This document shows, piece by piece, positions 21,750 to 29,425 of a stretch of DNA of 31,116 bases. This DNA comes from DSNY01 sp016861185 (lineage in GTDB: Bacteria; Pseudomonadota; Gammaproteobacteria; Burkholderiales; Burkholderiaceae_F): contig SZOR01000040.1 in NCBI GenBank assembly GCA_030263275.1, positions 1 through 31,116 on the forward strand. The letters are read 5' to 3'. How positions within the stretch are numbered: position 1 is the first letter of the stretch; each line of letters begins with the position of its first letter. A model generated the notes under the pieces. That model was not told the origin of the DNA. It saw only the letters and a program-made list of their open reading frames with translations, and did no database searches. The translations under genes and the position numbers were made by a program.

Positions 21750-24700
21750 TCAGCGCCGCAGCGCGTTGGCGAGGCTGCGCGCGATCTCGCGCGAGACCAG
21801 CGGCTTGGCCAGCACTTCGACGACACCCGCTTCGCGCGCGCGCGCGGCAAGCTGCGGCGTCACGTAGCCGCTCATCAGCACGATCGGGATGTCGGGGCGG
21901 ATCTTGCGGATCTCGATCGCGAGCTCGGAGCCCGTCATGCCCGGCATCGCTTCGTCGGAGATCACGGCGTCGAAGCGATCGGGCGCGGCGCGGAAGGATT
22001 CGAGCGCGGCCCTGCCGGAGGCGAAGCCGACCGGCTCGTAGCCCAGCTCGGCCATCATCTCCTCGCCGAGCTGCACCAGCGCGGTTTCGTCGTCGACCAG
22101 CAGGATCGTCTCGCCCGAGCCGTTGGTGACGGGTTCCTCGACCTTCTGCGGCGCAGCCACGCAGCTTTGCCACGGTACGTAGACCGTGAAAGTGGACCCT
22201 TCGCCCACGCGGCTCTCGACGTCGATGCCGCCGCCCAGGTCGGCGACGATGCCGTGCACCAGCGACAGCCCGAGCCCGGTACCGACGCCGACCTCCTTGG
22301 TCGTGAAGAACGGATCGAAGATGCGTTCGATCAGCTTGGGCTCGATGCCGCAGCCGGTATCGGCGACGCGCAACCGCACGTAGCTGCCCGGCGCGAGTTC
22401 GCAGGTCGTCAGGCGGCGCGGCACGGCGAACGTGGTCGTGTCGATCGAGACCATCAGCGTGCCCTCGGCGCGGATCGCCTGTACGGCGTTCGTGCACAGG
22501 TTCATCACGACCTGATGGATCTGCGTCGGGTCGCCGAGCACGGCCGCGTCGCCCGCGGCAAGGCTGCGCTCGAGCCGCACGCCCGGCGGCAGCGAACCGG
22601 CGACCGCGTCGAGCACTTCCGCGACGACCGATTGCACGTGCACCGGAACGCGTTCGCCCATGCCGCTGCGCGAGAACGCGAGGATGCGCTCGACCAACGC
22701 TTTGGCGCGCATGCCCGCGCTCATCGCCGCATCGATGTGCCGCCGCAGCGGCGTGCCCTCCGGCGCGTCCTTCTGCGCCATTTCGCCGTAGCCGAGGATG
22801 GCCGCGAGGATGTTGTTGAAGTCGTGCGCCACGCCGCCGGCGAGCGTTCCCATCGCCTCGAGCTTCTGCGCCTGCCGAAGCTGCGCTTCGAGGCGATCGC
22901 GCTCGGCCTGCGCGTTCTTGCGTTCGGTGATGTCCTCGATCGAGCCGGCCATGCGGTAGGGCCGGCCGGCGTCGTCGCGCAGCGCCACGCCGCGGTCGTA
23001 GAACCAGCGCCAATCGCCGGACGGCATGCGCATCCGGTATTCGACCTCGAAGTTGCGCGTGGCGCCCCGCAGATATGCCGACAGCGCGTCGCGCACGCGC
23101 GGTCGGTCGTCGGGGTGGTAGGTCCACTTGGCGATCCATTCGCGGCGGGGGCGCAGCGGTTCGCCCGGCTCGAGCCCGAAGAGCTGCTGCGCGCGCGCCG
23201 ACATGAAGACGGTGTCGCTCGCCAGATCCCAGTCCCACAAGCCCTGATTGGCGCCGGCGACCGCGAGCTGGTAGCGCTGTTCCGACTGGCGCAGCGCCTC
23301 TTCGCTCTTGCGCAGCGCCTCTTCGGCTTGCTTGCGCTTGGTGATCTCGACGGTCGAGCCGGCGAGCCGCTGCGGCCGGCCCTCGGCGTCGCGGAAGCAC
23401 TGGCCGCGCGTATGGATCCAGCGCACTTCGCCGCTGGCGGCGTTGACGACGCGGTATTCGATATCGAGTCGCGGCGTGCGCCCGGCGAGGTGCTCGTCGA
23501 GCGCGTACGCCAGGCGGTCGCGGTCGTCCGGGTGAATCGGAACGCGCGCGAAGAACTCGGCGCGCGTGCGCAGCGGGGTGCCGGCCGCGATGCCGAGCAC
23601 CTCGTAGGTCATCGGCGAGACGAAGACCTCGTCGCTGCGCACGTCCCACACCCAGTGCGCCTCGTTCGACCCCGTCATCGCGATCGCGTAGCGTTCCTCG
23701 GACTGCCGCAGCGCCTCTTCGGCGCGTTTGCGCGCGTCGATGTCGCTGACGGATCCGGCCATGCGCAGCGGCGCACCGTTCGCGTCGCGGATGCACAGCC
23801 CGCGGATGCGCACCCAGCGGTAGCTGCCGTCGGCATGCCGCACGCGGTACTCGCCTTCGTACAGCGGCGTCTTGCCGGCCATGTGCGCTTCCATGGCCTC
23901 GAGCCGGCGCGGCGCGTCCTCCGGATGGAACTGCAGCGCGGCGAACCACTGCGCGCGCGGCTGCATTTCGGGACCCGGCGGCAGCCCGAGCAGCTCGCGC
24001 GCGCGCGCCGACGCGAAGACGGAATCCGACCGTTGATCCCAGTCCCAGATGCCGTCGTCGGAGCCGGCGACCGCGAGCGCGAAGCGCTCGCGCGACGCGT
24101 CGAGCTTGTCGCGCACCGCCGCCAGCCGCGCAAGCTGCCGCATCAGCAGCGCGAGCAGCAGCGCGGCGAGCACCGCGAGCGCGAGCGTGCGCGCGGCCGT
24201 GCCCCAGGCCTGTTCGCGCCACCGCGCGAGCGCCGTGCGCGTATCGCGCGTGACGATGACCTCGAGCGGATAGTCCGGCACCGGACGTACCGCGCCGAAG
24301 CGCTCGACGCCGTCGACGGGGCTGATCGTGCGGGTCGGCCACGGGGCACCCGACTCGCGCGCGGCGATCATCTTGTCGAGCAGCGGGAAGTGCTGGCCCA
24401 GCGCGGCCGGCGCCGGCGGATAGCGCGCGAGCAGCGTGCCACCGCGGTGCATCAGGGTGACTTTCGTTCCTTCGTCGAGCCGGATGTCGCGGTAGAAGTG
24501 CTGGAAGTAGTCGATGCGGCCGCGTGCGCCGATCACGCCGGCGAACTCGCCCGTCGTCGTCTCGAGCCGGCGGCCGAGCGGGAAAACCCATTGGCCGTCG
24601 CTCGGGCTGCGCGTTGCCGGGCTGGCCACGAGGCCGAGCGTCGGATCGTCGCGCAGCGCGGCGAAGCCCGGCAGGTGCGCGATGTTGACGGCTGTGCCCG

Positions 24701-25088
24701 GCGGCAGCCACGACATCGCAAGCGCGTCGCCCTTGGCGTCGTGCAGTGCGAGGCCCTCGATCTGCACGAGCCCCACCGCCTGCTCGTTCAGATAGGCGTG
24801 CAGTTCCTCGGGACGCAGCCGCGCGAGCCGCCCGCGCTTGAATTCGGACGCGATGTGCCGCAGCACGACGTCGACGGCCTGTAGGCTGCGTGCGGTCTGC
24901 TCGGCGATGATGCGCGCCTGCGTCTCGAGCTGGCGGCCCGTGTCCTCGACCGTCATCTGGTAGCCGCGCAGGATGTCGGACGCCGCCATCGCCACGATCA
25001 CGCCGATGAACAGCGTTCCGATCCACGGCACGCTGCGGCGGGTCCACTGCCGCGTGCCGACCGTGGCGATCGCGGTCGCGACGTTCAT
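21750..25088 (-). CDS. Hybrid histidine kinase with extracellular sensor, three PAS domains and C-terminal receiver
   Basis: A 1112-residue membrane sensor kinase. Membrane spans at about 21-38 and 290-315 enclose a periplasmic dCache-like sensor region. Three PAS/PAC repeats follow (starting near 334, 464 and 602; each has W-x-W-D near its start and ends in DI-ARK, EITKRK or DITERK). The kinase core has the phospho-acceptor His755 in GGVAHDFNNILAAILGYGE, the N-box NLCTNAVQAI near 863, DTGCGIEP near 909, and FFTTKEVGVGTGLGLSLV. The receiver (VDDE...SDEAMPGM...LAKPL) has Asp1045 as acceptor. The ATG at 25088 overlaps the stop of the upstream receiver-only gene (ATGA), so the two are coupled. 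The ligand is unknown; the divergent OmpR-type regulator may be a partner. Confidence 0.92.
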   Translation of the reverse strand: MNVATAIATVGTRQWTRRSVPWIGTLFIGVIVAMAASDILRGYQMTVEDTGRQLETQARIIAEQTARSLQAVDVVLRHIASEFKRGRLARLRPEELHAYLNEQAVGLVQIEGLALHDAKGDALAMSWLPPGTAVNIAHLPGFAALRDDPTLGLVASPATRSPSDGQWVFPLGRRLETTTGEFAGVIGARGRIDYFQHFYRDIRLDEGTKVTLMHRGGTLLARYPPAPAALGQHFPLLDKMIAARESGAPWPTRTISPVDGVERFGAVRPVPDYPLEVIVTRDTRTALARWREQAWGTAARTLALAVLAALLLALLMRQLARLAAVRDKLDASRERFALAVAGSDDGIWDWDQRSDSVFASARARELLGLPPGPEMQPRAQWFAALQFHPEDAPRRLEAMEAHMAGKTPLYEGEYRVRHADGSYRWVRIRGLCIRDANGAPLRMAGSVSDIDARKRAEEALRQSEERYAIAMTGSNEAHWVWDVRSDEVFVSPMTYEVLGIAAGTPLRTRAEFFARVPIHPDDRDRLAYALDEHLAGRTPRLDIEYRVVNAASGEVRWIHTRGQCFRDAEGRPQRLAGSTVEITKRKQAEEALRKSEEALRQSEQRYQLAVAGANQGLWDWDLASDTVFMSARAQQLFGLEPGEPLRPRREWIAKWTYHPDDRPRVRDALSAYLRGATRNFEVEYRMRMPSGDWRWFYDRGVALRDDAGRPYRMAGSIEDITERKNAQAERDRLEAQLRQAQKLEAMGTLAGGVAHDFNNILAAILGYGEMAQKDAPEGTPLRRHIDAAMSAGMRAKALVERILAFSRSGMGERVPVHVQSVVAEVLDAVAGSLPPGVRLERSLAAGDAAVLGDPTQIHQVVMNLCTNAVQAIRAEGTLMVSIDTTTFAVPRRLTTCELAPGSYVRLRVADTGCGIEPKLIERIFDPFFTTKEVGVGTGLGLSLVHGIVADLGGGIDVESRVGEGSTFTVYVPWQSCVAAPQKVEEPVTNGSGETILLVDDETALVQLGEEMMAELGYEPVGFASGRAALESFRAAPDRFDAVISDEAMPGMTGSELAIEIRKIRPDIPIVLMSGYVTPQLAARAREAGVVEVLAKPLVSREIARSLANALRR

Positions 25089-25474
25089 CCGGCGGGGCGC
25101 AGCAGGTCCTCGATCGCGGTGATCAGCGCGTCGCGCGCGATCGGTTTCGGCAGCACGCCGGACACGCCGAGCGACCGGGCGCAGTCGCCCGTGCACTTGA
25201 CGTTCGAGAAGAAGGTCGGCGACAGCGCGAGGATCGGTGTACCGGCGTGACGCGCCGCGAAGCGCTGCAGGCGCTCGACGCCGCTGCGCGCGAAGGGCAC
25301 GTCGACGATCGCGAGCGCCACACCTTCCGGTGCGGCCGCGTCGTCGGCCTGCCCTTTGACGACCTCGTAGCCGGCCGCGCGCAGCCACTCTTCGAGCAGT
25401 CCGAGCGTCAGGCGGTCGGCATCGACCACCAGGATGCGGGGCGCGGGGCCCGGCGCGGGAACCTGCTCCTTCAT
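25085..25474 (-). CDS. Stand-alone response-regulator receiver domain protein
   Basis: A 129-residue single receiver domain with no output domain. All key positions are present: acidic pocket Asp18 and Asp20 (ILVVDADR), acceptor Asp58 (LAIVDVP), switch Ser85 (ILALSPTFF) and Lys110 (VLPKPI). It carries an unusual KCTGDCA loop (Cys94, Cys98) after the switch strand. It precedes the hybrid kinase and overlaps it by four bases, so the products are likely made together, consistent with a phosphorelay or with competition for phosphate. The start at 25474 has no strong ribosome binding site. The frame opposite the divergent gene is 327 bases away. Confidence 0.83.
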   Translation of the reverse strand: MKEQVPAPGPAPRILVVDADRLTLGLLEEWLRAAGYEVVKGQADDAAAPEGVALAIVDVPFARSGVERLQRFAARHAGTPILALSPTFFSNVKCTGDCARSLGVSGVLPKPIARDALITAIEDLLRPAG

Positions 25475-25684
25475 TTGCGGCGGCGCGCAGGCATGTGCGG
25501 AGTCGGGGCGGGTGCGGTCATCGTGTTCTTTCGGCTAACTCGACGGGCAGCGGACGGCGGCGGACAGCGTTGCGCGCGCAATCGACTCCGACCGCGCTTT
25601 GATCGCCGACCTCCGCACGACGCCGCGGACATCACGCATTCGACAACCCTACCGTTCCCATGGCATGTCGGACAAGCGGCCGGA

Positions 25685-25700
25685 AATTACATCTGTAATT
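25685..25700. promoter_or_regulatory. Palindrome AATTACA-TC-TGTAATT
   Basis: A perfect 7-bp inverted repeat with a 2-base spacer, about 102-117 bases upstream of the OmpR-type regulator start. The AT-rich sequence stands out in GC-rich DNA, and it may be an operator. The right half (TGTAAT) could also serve as a -10 element on the plus strand. Confidence 0.5.
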
Positions 25701-25740
25701 CGACCGCGTGCCGAGCCCCCTGTTCGACCGGCGGCCAGTT

Positions 25741-25755
25741 GTGCGAAATTCGCAC
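25741..25755. promoter_or_regulatory. Palindrome GTGCGAA-A-TTCGCAC
   Basis: A perfect 7-bp inverted repeat around a single A, about 47-61 bases upstream of the start at 25802. It could be an operator or a short leader hairpin of the regulator mRNA. It lies 40 bases from the AT-rich palindrome. Confidence 0.45.
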
Positions 25756-25801
25756 GCGGCCGCGCGCCGGGCATCGGAAGGGCCGGTCCGGGAGGGAGGG
25801 T

Positions 25802-26644
25802 ATGACAAGACGGTTCGAGAACGCGAACTTCGTGCAGGAGCGGCTCGGCGGCACCGCGCCCGGCGGGGCTATGCTGAGCGCACTGGACCGGAACTCGGGC
25901 GCCGCAATGGAAGCCGTCACGCAGCTTCAGCCGCACGTCGTCGCGGTGGACGACGATCCGGCCGTTCGCTCGCTCGTCTTCGACTATCTGACGCAGAACG
26001 AGCTGCGCGTCACCACGGTGGCGACCGGCCGCGAACTGCAGCAGATCATCGCCCGCGAGACGGTCGATCTGATCGTGCTCGACCTGAAGCTCCCCGGCGA
26101 GGACGGCATGCAGATCGCGCGCAGGTTGCGCGAACAGTCGGCGATCCCGATCCTCATGCTGACCGGCCGCGTCGAGGAGGCCGACCGCGTGATGGGCCTC
26201 GAGCTCGGCGCCGACGATTACCTGACCAAGCCGTTTTCGCCGCGCGAACTGCTCGCGCGCATCCGCGCGCTGCTGCGGCGGGCGCGCGCACAGGCGACCG
26301 TGGCCGACGAGTTGGCGCGCGTGCGCGCATACCGCTTCGGCACCTGGGAGCTGAACGTCGGGCTGCGCAGGCTGAAGTCGGTCGACGGCCGCACGGTCGA
26401 GCTGACCAACGGCGAGTTCAGCCTGCTGACGGCCTTCCTGTCCTCGCCGCAGCGGGTGCTGACGCGCGACCAGTTGCTCGACCTGTCGCGACTGCATAAC
26501 GCCGAGGTCTACGACCGCTCGATCGACGTGCAGATCCTGCGGCTGCGCCGCAAGATCGAGCCCGATCCCTCGCAACCGCGCTACATCCGCACCGAGCGCG
26601 GCGCGGGTTACGTCTTCGACGCCGCGGTCGAGCGGCTGCGTTAG
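25802..26644 (+). CDS. OmpR-family response regulator
   Basis: A 280-residue DNA-binding response regulator. The receiver begins near residue 44 (PHVVAVDDDPAVRSLVFDYL), with acceptor Asp94 in IVLDLKLPGEDG, the switch residue in PILMLTGR, and the lysine in DDYLTKPFSPREL. The C-terminal winged helix (about 185-280) has LTNGEFSLLTAFLSSPQRVL and YIRTERGAGYVF, standard OmpR/PhoB signatures. The ATG at 25802 has GGAGG 6 bases upstream and keeps a 35-residue N-terminal extension; an ATG at 25907 would give the usual family length and is a real alternative. It is divergent from the kinase operon and is a likely phosphorylation partner. Confidence 0.9.
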   Translation: MTRRFENANFVQERLGGTAPGGAMLSALDRNSGAAMEAVTQLQPHVVAVDDDPAVRSLVFDYLTQNELRVTTVATGRELQQIIARETVDLIVLDLKLPGEDGMQIARRLREQSAIPILMLTGRVEEADRVMGLELGADDYLTKPFSPRELLARIRALLRRARAQATVADELARVRAYRFGTWELNVGLRRLKSVDGRTVELTNGEFSLLTAFLSSPQRVLTRDQLLDLSRLHNAEVYDRSIDVQILRLRRKIEPDPSQPRYIRTERGAGYVFDAAVERLR

Positions 26645-26676
26645 CGTGGCCGCTCCGACATGCGGGGCCATGTCGT

Positions 26677-26831
26677 TTCAACACCGAGACACCGAGAACA
26701 CCGAGAGAGCCTTTTGGTTTCACTGCGTCCCTGCGGTGAAATCAGCAGCCTTCGAAGGAGGAAGATCTCACCACAGAGACACAGAGAACCGGCTTTGATT
26801 TTCTCGGTGTTCTCGGTGTCTCGGTGGTGAA
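26677..26831. repeat. Long inverted repeat between convergent regulator and aminotransferase genes
   Basis: The left arm at 26677-26709 (TTCAACACCGAGACACCGAG onward) is matched in inverted orientation by the right arm at 26799-26831, with only a few mismatches. A third, internal piece (ACCACAGAGACACAGAGAACC-like, 26770-26790) belongs to the same family. It fills most of the 201-base convergent gap and could form a bidirectional termination structure. Confidence 0.8.
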
Positions 26832-26845
26832 CACAGCCTTTGCCC

Positions 26846-27997
26846 TCACCGCAGGTGCCGCGCCAGACGCTCGACGCCTTGCTCGATCAGCGCTTCGGTC
26901 GCGGCGAAGCACCAGCGCAGGTAGCCTTCGCCTTCGGCGCCGAACGCGATCCCGGGCGCGAGTCCCAGCCCCGAGCGCGTAACCAACTCCTTCGCGAACG
27001 CGAGGCTGTCGTCGCTGCGGCCGGGAATGCGGAAGAACAGATACATCGCGCCCGGCGGCGCGGCCGCTTCGACGCCCGGCAGCGCGCGCAGCCTTTGCAC
27101 GAGCAGGTCGCGCGAACGCTTGAGCCGCGCGACGGTATCGCGAATGAGCGGGTCGCCGTCGCGGATCGCGACGATGCCGGCGCGCTGCACGAACGGCGGC
27201 GCGCACGACGTGTTAAATTCGACCAGCTTGCCGAAGTCGGCGACGAACCTGCTGGGCGCGATCAGCCAGCCGAGCCGCCAGCCGGTCATCGTCCACGACT
27301 TCGAGAACGTGTTCGCGCTGATGAAGCGCTCGCCGTCTTCGACCCGCGCGAGCACGCCGGGCGCATGCGGTGCGCCCGTATAGACGAGCCGCTCGTAGGC
27401 GTCGTCGGAGACGAGCCAGATGCCGTGCCGGCGGCAGTGCGCGAGCAGGGCATTCCAGTCCGCCTGCGGCATCGTCCAGCCGGTCGGATTGTTCGGCGAA
27501 TTGACCAGCACCGCGCGCGTGCCGGGCGCGGCGGCATCGATGAGTTTCTGCAGATCGAGCGACCACACGCCGTCGCGGCAAGCGAGCGGTACGCGAACGA
27601 CCTCCGCGCCCATGATGCGCGGGATCGACGTCAGGTTCGGCCACACCGGCGTGACGATCGCGACTCGATCGCCCGGATCGAACAGCGCCTGCGCGATCAG
27701 AGACAACGCGTTGACGCCGGCGCTGGTGACCGCGATGCGGTCGGACTCAATGCGAACCCCGTGCAGCTTCGACGCGTAGTCGGCGATCGCCTGCCGCAAT
27801 TCCGCGATGCCGAGGTTGTGGTTGTAGAAGGTCTCGCCCGCGTCGAGCGCCTGTTTGGCCGCAGCGCGGATGAACTCCGGCGTGGGCAGGTCGCCTTCGC
27901 CGAACCAGAACTTGACGATGTCGTCGCGGCCGAGCGCCGCGTTCGCGACCTCGCGGATGCGCGAGGCGGGCAGGGAGTCGAGTGAGGTGCGCAGCAT
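26846..27997 (-). CDS. Class I/II pyridoxal-phosphate aminotransferase
   Basis: A 383-residue fold-type I aminotransferase of the AspC/AlaA/MalY-like group. The PLP-binding lysine is Lys233 in NTFSKSWTMTGWRLGW; VNSPNNPTGWTM and WLVSDDAYERLVY supply the Asn and the Asp/Tyr that hold the cofactor, and RWCFA near the end gives the arginine that binds the substrate carboxylate. The amino acid is not predictable; aspartate, alanine or aromatic amino acids are all possible. The ATG at 27997 (MLRTSLDSLPASRIREVANA) fits the family N-terminus but has a poor ribosome site; the frame stays open upstream only as a shadow of gspF. It is 68 bases after gspF on the same strand. Confidence 0.9.
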   Translation of the reverse strand: MLRTSLDSLPASRIREVANAALGRDDIVKFWFGEGDLPTPEFIRAAAKQALDAGETFYNHNLGIAELRQAIADYASKLHGVRIESDRIAVTSAGVNALSLIAQALFDPGDRVAIVTPVWPNLTSIPRIMGAEVVRVPLACRDGVWSLDLQKLIDAAAPGTRAVLVNSPNNPTGWTMPQADWNALLAHCRRHGIWLVSDDAYERLVYTGAPHAPGVLARVEDGERFISANTFSKSWTMTGWRLGWLIAPSRFVADFGKLVEFNTSCAPPFVQRAGIVAIRDGDPLIRDTVARLKRSRDLLVQRLRALPGVEAAAPPGAMYLFFRIPGRSDDSLAFAKELVTRSGLGLAPGIAFGAEGEGYLRWCFAATEALIEQGVERLARHLR

Positions 27998-28065
27998 GGG
28001 CGGATTATCGCGCGGCGCGTTCGCTGCCGACGCGCAATCCGCGATCCGCGATCCGCAATCCGAAC

Positions 28066-29310
28066 TCAGCGAGCGAGCTGATTGATCTCGATGATCGGCA
28101 GCAGCACCGCGAGCACGATCAGCATGACGATCACGCCCATCGTCAGGATCAGCGCGGGCTCGAGCAGCGACGTAAAGAACAGCGCCCTGCGCTCGGCCTC
28201 GCGCGCGTGGATGTCGGCGGCGCGCGCGAGCATCTCGGGCAGCTTGCCGGTCGCTTCGCCCGAGGCGATCAGATGGATCAGCACCGGCGGAAAGAGCTTC
28301 ATGTGTCCGGCGCGGCGCTCTTCCTCGGCGTCGGCGCGCAGCGCCCGCGCGAGCGAAAAACCCTCGCGCACGCGCTGTGTGGCCTCGACGACGCGCGCGC
28401 GCATCGCGCGGTTGGTCAGCGTTTCGCCGGCGGCCTGCAGCGCGCGCAGCATCGGCACGCCCGAGCCGACCAGGATCGAAAGCGTGCTGGCGAAGCGCGC
28501 GGTGTTGATCGAGCGCGCGAGCACCCCGGCGACCGGCAGCCGCAGGATGCGCTGGTGCCAGCGCATGCGCACTGCCTCGACGCGCAGCGCGCGGTTGAGC
28601 AGGAAGGCGCCGACCGCGAGCAACGCGGCGACGATCCAGCCGTAGCCGCGCACGAAGTCCGAGGTCGCGATCAGCGCGCGCGTGAGGAACGGCAGCGCCT
28701 GCTTGGTGTTGGCGAACACCTGCACGACCTGCGGCACGACGTAGGTCAGCAGCCCGATGACCACCGCCAGCGCGACGAAAGTGACGATCGCCGGGTACAC
28801 GAACGCGAGCGTGATCTTCTGCTGCAGCTTCGCGCGCTCTTCGATGTAGTCGGCGAGGCTCTGCAGGACCGAGCCCAGCTTGCCCGATTCCTCGCCGGCG
28901 GCGATCAGCGCACGGTAGATGTCGGGGAACTGGCGCGGATGGCGCGCGAGCGCCTTCGACAGCGACGAGCCGCCGAGCACGTCGGTGCGGATCGCGGCCA
29001 TCAGCTCGCGCACCGACTGCTTTTCGCTCTGCTCGACCATCACCGTCAGCGCGTCGGCCACCGGCAGCGCCGCGCCGAGCAGCGAAGCGAGCTGGCGCGT
29101 GATCACCGCCAGTTCCGTCTGCGACAGCCGGCGGCCGAGCGCGAGCGACAGCGCCTGCTTCTGCGCCTCGGAAACGACCGGCTCGACCGTCAGCGGCACG
29201 AGCCCGCGCCCGCGCAGAAGCTGCCGCGCCGCGCGCGCGCTGTCGGCCTCGAGCACGCCCGTCGTCTCCTTGCCGGAGCCGTCGGCGGCGGCGTAACGGT
29301 AGGCAGCCAT
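28066..29310 (-). CDS. gspF: Type II secretion system inner membrane protein GspF
   Basis: A 414-residue inner membrane platform protein of the type II secretion apparatus; it couples the GspE motor to pseudopilus assembly. The N-terminal segment AAYRYAAADGSGKETTGVLE is typical of GspF. Two T2SSF repeats follow (ITRQLASLLGAALPVADALT and FASTLSILVGSGVPMLRALQ), each ending in a hydrophobic span (FVYPAIVTFVALAVVIGLLT; PALILTMGVIVMLIVLAVLL), plus a central span. The second P-x-Y-A-type motif is present. It lies 115 bases after gspE, with a large inverted repeat between. No gspG or other gsp gene follows; instead an aminotransferase gene comes next. Confidence 0.93.
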   Translation of the reverse strand: MAAYRYAAADGSGKETTGVLEADSARAARQLLRGRGLVPLTVEPVVSEAQKQALSLALGRRLSQTELAVITRQLASLLGAALPVADALTVMVEQSEKQSVRELMAAIRTDVLGGSSLSKALARHPRQFPDIYRALIAAGEESGKLGSVLQSLADYIEERAKLQQKITLAFVYPAIVTFVALAVVIGLLTYVVPQVVQVFANTKQALPFLTRALIATSDFVRGYGWIVAALLAVGAFLLNRALRVEAVRMRWHQRILRLPVAGVLARSINTARFASTLSILVGSGVPMLRALQAAGETLTNRAMRARVVEATQRVREGFSLARALRADAEEERRAGHMKLFPPVLIHLIASGEATGKLPEMLARAADIHAREAERRALFFTSLLEPALILTMGVIVMLIVLAVLLPIIEINQLAR

Positions 29311-29322
29311 GGGCGATTAACC

Positions 29323-29422
29323 GAGCGAACGCAGAGACACAGAGGGCGCGGAGATTCGCCGAGACCAACAAGCGACTGCCTTCTCCGCGTTGCTCCGCGT
29401 CTGCGCGCCTCCGCGTTCGCTC
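29323..29422. repeat. Inverted repeat between gspE and gspF
   Basis: GAGCGAACGC-GAG-C at 29323 onward is inverted at the right end (GCGTTCGCTC, ending at 29422), and further in the arms match imperfectly (AGAGGGCGCGGAGA with TTCTCCGCG). It belongs to the same dispersed family as 14541-14655 and 26677-26831, though it is more GC-rich and diverged. It fills most of the gap between gspE and gspF. Confidence 0.65.
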
Positions 29423-29425
29423 ATT

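Larger units (their letters stand above)
25475..25801. other. Divergent intergenic region between the kinase unit and the OmpR-type regulator
   Basis: These 327 bases must carry promoters for both divergent units. Two perfect palindromes (25685-25700 and 25741-25755) stand out, in a locally AT-richer stretch. I see no clean -35/-10 pair and no coding frame that I trust. Confidence 0.5.

Noticed and set aside
27998..29371. Upstream extension of the aminotransferase frame through gspF
   Set aside because: The extension is the shadow of gspF in another frame. Family N-terminus and sequence character change sharply at 27997.
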